Below, one piece after another: positions 62,201-64,000 of a stretch of DNA of 64,000 nucleotides. The notes beneath the pieces were generated by a model. That model saw only the letters and a program-made list of their open reading frames with translations. It made no database searches and was not told the DNA's origin. Both the position numbers and the translations under genes were made by a program. Numbering within the stretch: position 1 is the first letter of the stretch; every line of letters starts with the position of its first letter. Source of the stretch: Pseudomonas cedrina subsp. cedrina (lineage in GTDB: Bacteria; Pseudomonadota; Gammaproteobacteria; Pseudomonadales; Pseudomonadaceae); assembly GCF_001983175.1 (NCBI RefSeq), contig NZ_MNPW01000009.1:186001-250000 (forward strand). The letters are read 5' to 3'.

Positions 62201-64000
62201 TGGCCTTCCGCGCCAAGACTGAGCGCTCGCACGCCTCTGGCTACCTGTGGCCCGAGCGCGCCTTCGCCGAACAAGCCCCTGAGGCCTGTGCTCTCGCGCA
62301 GGTGCGCCCGCCGTCCGAGTTCGCCCCAGCCCTGGTGCGCAAAATAAAAAAACTCTACCCCGCGCTCTCCGAGCATCAGGTTGCCGACCTGCTGCGCGGC
62401 TGCGGTGACGATCACCTGAGCCGGGCCCATGCCGTCGAAGCGCTGGAGCAGCAATTCAAGATCCTGCAAGGCACGCTCAAGCGCTGGCGCAGCGACACCT
62501 CTGGACACAACGCACAGGCTGAGCCGTTGTGGGATTTCCGGTTGAGCCGGCATCAGGCGGCGCAGGCCATTGAGCGCAGTTGGCGTGGGCTCGATGCCAT
62601 CAGGAGCGCGCAACTCATGGAAGCACCAGGCCTGGCGCTGGACGGCATCCTCCTGGGCGCCTTGCCCACCTTGCCGCCCGAGGTGCGCTTTGACCACGTG
62701 CGGCACCTGTCCTTGCGCGACATGGACCTGAACGACGACGTGGCGTACTTTCTCAAGCACTTCAAGGGGCTGCACATCCTTGAGCTCACCGGTAACCGGC
62801 TCTCCCGCGTGCCCGAAGTCCTGTCAATGATGCCTCAGCTCGAGCATCTGTACCTGGCGGGCAACCGCGTATTGCTGACCGAACAGACGCGCAAAAAACT
62901 GGCCGGCCTGCGCGGGTTGAAAACCCTGAGCATGGCGAGTAACCCGCTGCTCATCGCACCGGATGTCAGCCACCAATTCGAGTTGCGTGTCTTGGTCCTG
63001 CGTAACTGTCAGCTCAAGGAGTTCCCCGCCGGGGTGCATCGCTTGCCGTACCTGGAACATGTGGACCTGCGCCAGAACGACATCACCACATTGCCGGCTT
63101 GGCTGCCGGAGCTGCCCCGCAGCCTCGCCCAGGCGTTCAATCTGCGTCATAACCCGTTGTCGCCCACCAGCGAAGCGGACGTGCGCGGCCTGCGCCGACG
63201 CACGGGCCTGGGCCTTGGCTTCGTGCAGGACGATATTGCCCGTCTGACCGAACAGAAAGCCCGCGAACTGTGGATGGTGGAGGAGCGCATGGCCGATTTT
63301 GCCGAAAAGGACCTGGTGTGGACCGGGCTGAAAAACGCGCCACGTTCCGACGGCTTTTTCAAGCTGCTTGCCGACATGGGCGCAACCGCCGATGCGCACC
63401 ATGTGCGCGAAGACCTGCAGCGGCGGATCTGGCGCGTGTTGGACGCGGCGGCGGGCGACGCCGAATTGCGCGAAGAAATCTTCGACCGGGCGGCCACGCC
63501 ACTGAACTGCGACGACGCCGCCGCCGTCAATTTCAGCAGCCTGGAGATATTGACGGAAATCAGCGAGGCCAGGCGCTTGCTGGCAAACGGGCGTATTACC
63601 GCGCGCCCCTTGTTGAAGCTGGCAAGGGGCTTGTTTCGCCTCGATCGCCTGGAACGGATTGCCGGCCAGCACAGCAGTGCGCATCCGACCAGCGATCCGC
63701 TTGAAGTCAGCCTGGCGTTCCGAACCGGGCTGGTGAACCGGTTCTACTTGCCCGGTCAGCCGCAACACATGCGTTTTGCCCGCCTGGGCGGAGTCACGCA
63801 AGCCGCTCTGGACAGCGCCGAGGGCGAGGTCAAGCTTGCCGAGTTATCGTCGCAATTGATGACGTTCATACAAGACTTGCCGTTCTGGAAGGACTATCTG
63901 CAGCGCACATTCGCGCAGCGTTTCGAGGCGCTGAACGAGCCGTTTGTGCAGCGCATGCTCGAGGTCTTCGAGCAACGCCTGGAGTTGGATGACGCGACCT
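59290..64000 (+). CDS. Giant NEL-type E3 ubiquitin ligase effector with leucine-rich repeats (3' end outside window)
   Basis: The frame opens at ATG 59290 (AAGGA eight bases upstream) and has no stop to base 64000: 1570 codons, checked by translating throughout. VYMPNEPVRAWYEYPSIDDF (about 300-325) and LFDYLNAGLDVLNIAALVVP (from 408) mark the dermonecrotic-toxin-like N-region. A beta module is near 546-575. Leucine-rich repeats at about 1138-1291 (LELTGNRLSRVPEVL, LYLAGNRVLL, VDLRQNDITTLP) precede a C-terminal region like the NEL domain of IpaH/SspH. Its catalytic Cys-x-Asp is C1407-D-D. NEL enzymes ubiquitinate proteins of a eukaryotic host cell, so the target would be a plant, animal or protist host. 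No type III chaperone or hrp box is adjacent. Confidence 0.85.
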   Translation, partial: MSNERNLYDLFTPVTETELDAAMLEMTGDLEKARTLHATLPHWLIEAKPPALSYLLQAHAESLSAREHLEYYMNSLQPLDQFCTEALTRYLAGQGHTTLDVECDYLEMPRRETVNFAPYLTGVLIETAAFERRSLVRAAMLNFSAAEAEVDGLPEGSVLRTAVEQRVIPGLSAAEFVRHCRALDLGSAYQAHLREVFDLPEPGETPLSLDYNEAALGVGLGKISAMQIELHIALAKRHISEANHDWLLRLIKADKPADQVRAMAPEGQRLIWQGVNIDSACLWSVLMFGDAEPGELPSGAVTVYMPNEPVRAWYEYPSIDDFKHYLTLKLQVPSYREFFTSYLDEAERLDFFRRFDQDHTVWVIKPQPVASNFGDFFFRACVGKIQLDAQVLAVPVADVDEEAREQRLFDYLNAGLDVLNIAALVVPVLGELMLGVAVGQLLGEVFEGVEDWTHHDHAEALKHLVGVAENIAGMLLFSAGARVAGSIQRTLASSAPFFDNVESVALPDHRPRLWRPRLAAYRHTDALPAPWLADASGMHQAEGESYVKIDDEVYHVEYHADSGHWRVHHPKRSGAYRPPLRHNFQGGWQHVFERRGEWREARYNLLRINPELRELPGEALDSLAAITEQSVDHLQRLAQEHQRLAERLQDCVALYRHYRKVDELVGVLERGEVPAARTARAQMLALPLIEGWPSGRFFELLDSEGKRLETYPELAPFDYSDLSIHISQQQLMNGQVMPTLLQALTAGQRETLLGQAVELEQAQPLLRQRLLTALRANHREVSHALYERYNGAPSGDLVTLCARFPGMPRRIAQELLVGTPTVERRYMRKTGRVPLPLAERSREAMDLRAGDRALMGLHWPPLADAATHRVAIGMLERLEGWPQDLLLQVRQGGVEGELLYQTGPASAPVRRTLVRSGTGFQAFDEQGKGLNTPVPGPMGLYQAVVDSLPQAQRRTLNLVGEEPAERLRGQLAFRAKTERSHASGYLWPERAFAEQAPEACALAQVRPPSEFAPALVRKIKKLYPALSEHQVADLLRGCGDDHLSRAHAVEALEQQFKILQGTLKRWRSDTSGHNAQAEPLWDFRLSRHQAAQAIERSWRGLDAIRSAQLMEAPGLALDGILLGALPTLPPEVRFDHVRHLSLRDMDLNDDVAYFLKHFKGLHILELTGNRLSRVPEVLSMMPQLEHLYLAGNRVLLTEQTRKKLAGLRGLKTLSMASNPLLIAPDVSHQFELRVLVLRNCQLKEFPAGVHRLPYLEHVDLRQNDITTLPAWLPELPRSLAQAFNLRHNPLSPTSEADVRGLRRRTGLGLGFVQDDIARLTEQKARELWMVEERMADFAEKDLVWTGLKNAPRSDGFFKLLADMGATADAHHVREDLQRRIWRVLDAAAGDAELREEIFDRAATPLNCDDAAAVNFSSLEILTEISEARRLLANGRITARPLLKLARGLFRLDRLERIAGQHSSAHPTSDPLEVSLAFRTGLVNRFYLPGQPQHMRFARLGGVTQAALDSAEGEVKLAELSSQLMTFIQDLPFWKDYLQRTFAQRFEALNEPFVQRMLEVFEQRLELDDAT

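Noticed and set aside
60922..62775. 617-codon minus-strand frame inside the NEL effector gene
   Set aside because: The plus-strand frame is open for 4.7 kb with recognisable leucine-rich repeats and NEL motif; the antisense frame has a His/Gln/Arg-rich composition typical of shadows.
1..64000. tRNA, rRNA or riboswitch genes
   Set aside because: No cloverleaf with a TTCGA-type arm, no rRNA segments and no recognisable aptamer were found by eye; a covariance-model search would be decisive.

Overview
The window is chromosomal DNA of a Pseudomonas, most likely of the P. fluorescens group. The reasons are the high GC content, a pyoverdine precursor gene (pvdH) with a matching iron-starvation promoter, many fluorescens-type REP/REPIN repeats, the NAGGN osmolyte operon, MinCDE, DUF3509 and DUF3309 proteins, and very large effector-like proteins. 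No rRNA, tRNA, CRISPR array, prophage or complete insertion sequence was seen. Coding density is high; most of the remainder is repeat DNA lying 3' of genes.

Layout. 1-336: end of an AmiD-type amidase. 804-2505: pvdH and an MbtH-like gene. 2519-3417: a composite palindromic repeat with no gene. 3461-9345: minus-strand block with a YbiO-like MscS channel, aminopeptidase ApeB, pseudouridine synthase RluA, MinE and MinD; minC follows at 9546-10283. 10402-12516: plus-strand LpxL-type acyltransferase and a patatin. 12625-20509: purine catabolism, with (minus strand, in transcription order) puuE, uraD, alc, allA, puuD, an NCS2 permease and a Tsx-like porin, and divergently uraH. 20655-25895: a 1746-residue dermonecrotic-toxin-like protein interrupting the purine cluster. 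25876-27868: a LysE-type exporter and an AzgA-type purine permease. 28043-30339: a MarR regulator divergent from an aminotransferase and a GST. 30625-34575: LysR, then a CitMHS transporter with two AtuA-type proteins. 34887-37007: thioredoxin-fold protein, folE, and a zeta-toxin pair. 37060-42079: housekeeping and hypothetical genes, including prmB. 42223-45012: aroC, an MFS carrier and a degenerate acireductone dioxygenase. 45223-49454: LuxR-type regulator, DUF3509, acyl-CoA synthetase, ankyrin protein and small proteins. 49799-54077: LTA-synthase-like enzyme, DUF3309, an SDR, an extra CsrA and YheU. 54137-58981: the NAGGN operon. 59290 to the end: a giant open frame (at least 1570 codons) with leucine-rich repeats and a NEL-type ubiquitin ligase domain.

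How the genes work together. The purine genes take urate (PuuD) through hydroxyisourate (UraH), OHCU (UraD), allantoin (PuuE), allantoate (Alc) and ureidoglycolate (AllA) to glyoxylate and urea, with two permeases and a porin for uptake. A palindrome, TTGTATACAA or a one-base variant, recurs in front of puuE, uraH and the purine permease, which suggests shared control by a GntR-type regulator not present here. The two giant proteins share an N-terminal architecture and differ at the C-terminus, like a polymorphic effector family.

The most notable structural signal is a gene-less element of about 195 bp with 16-bp terminal inverted repeats. At two loci it is flanked by exact 10-bp direct repeats and lies inside a REPIN; a third copy is similar but decayed. 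It appears to use the inner edge of REP arms as its insertion target.
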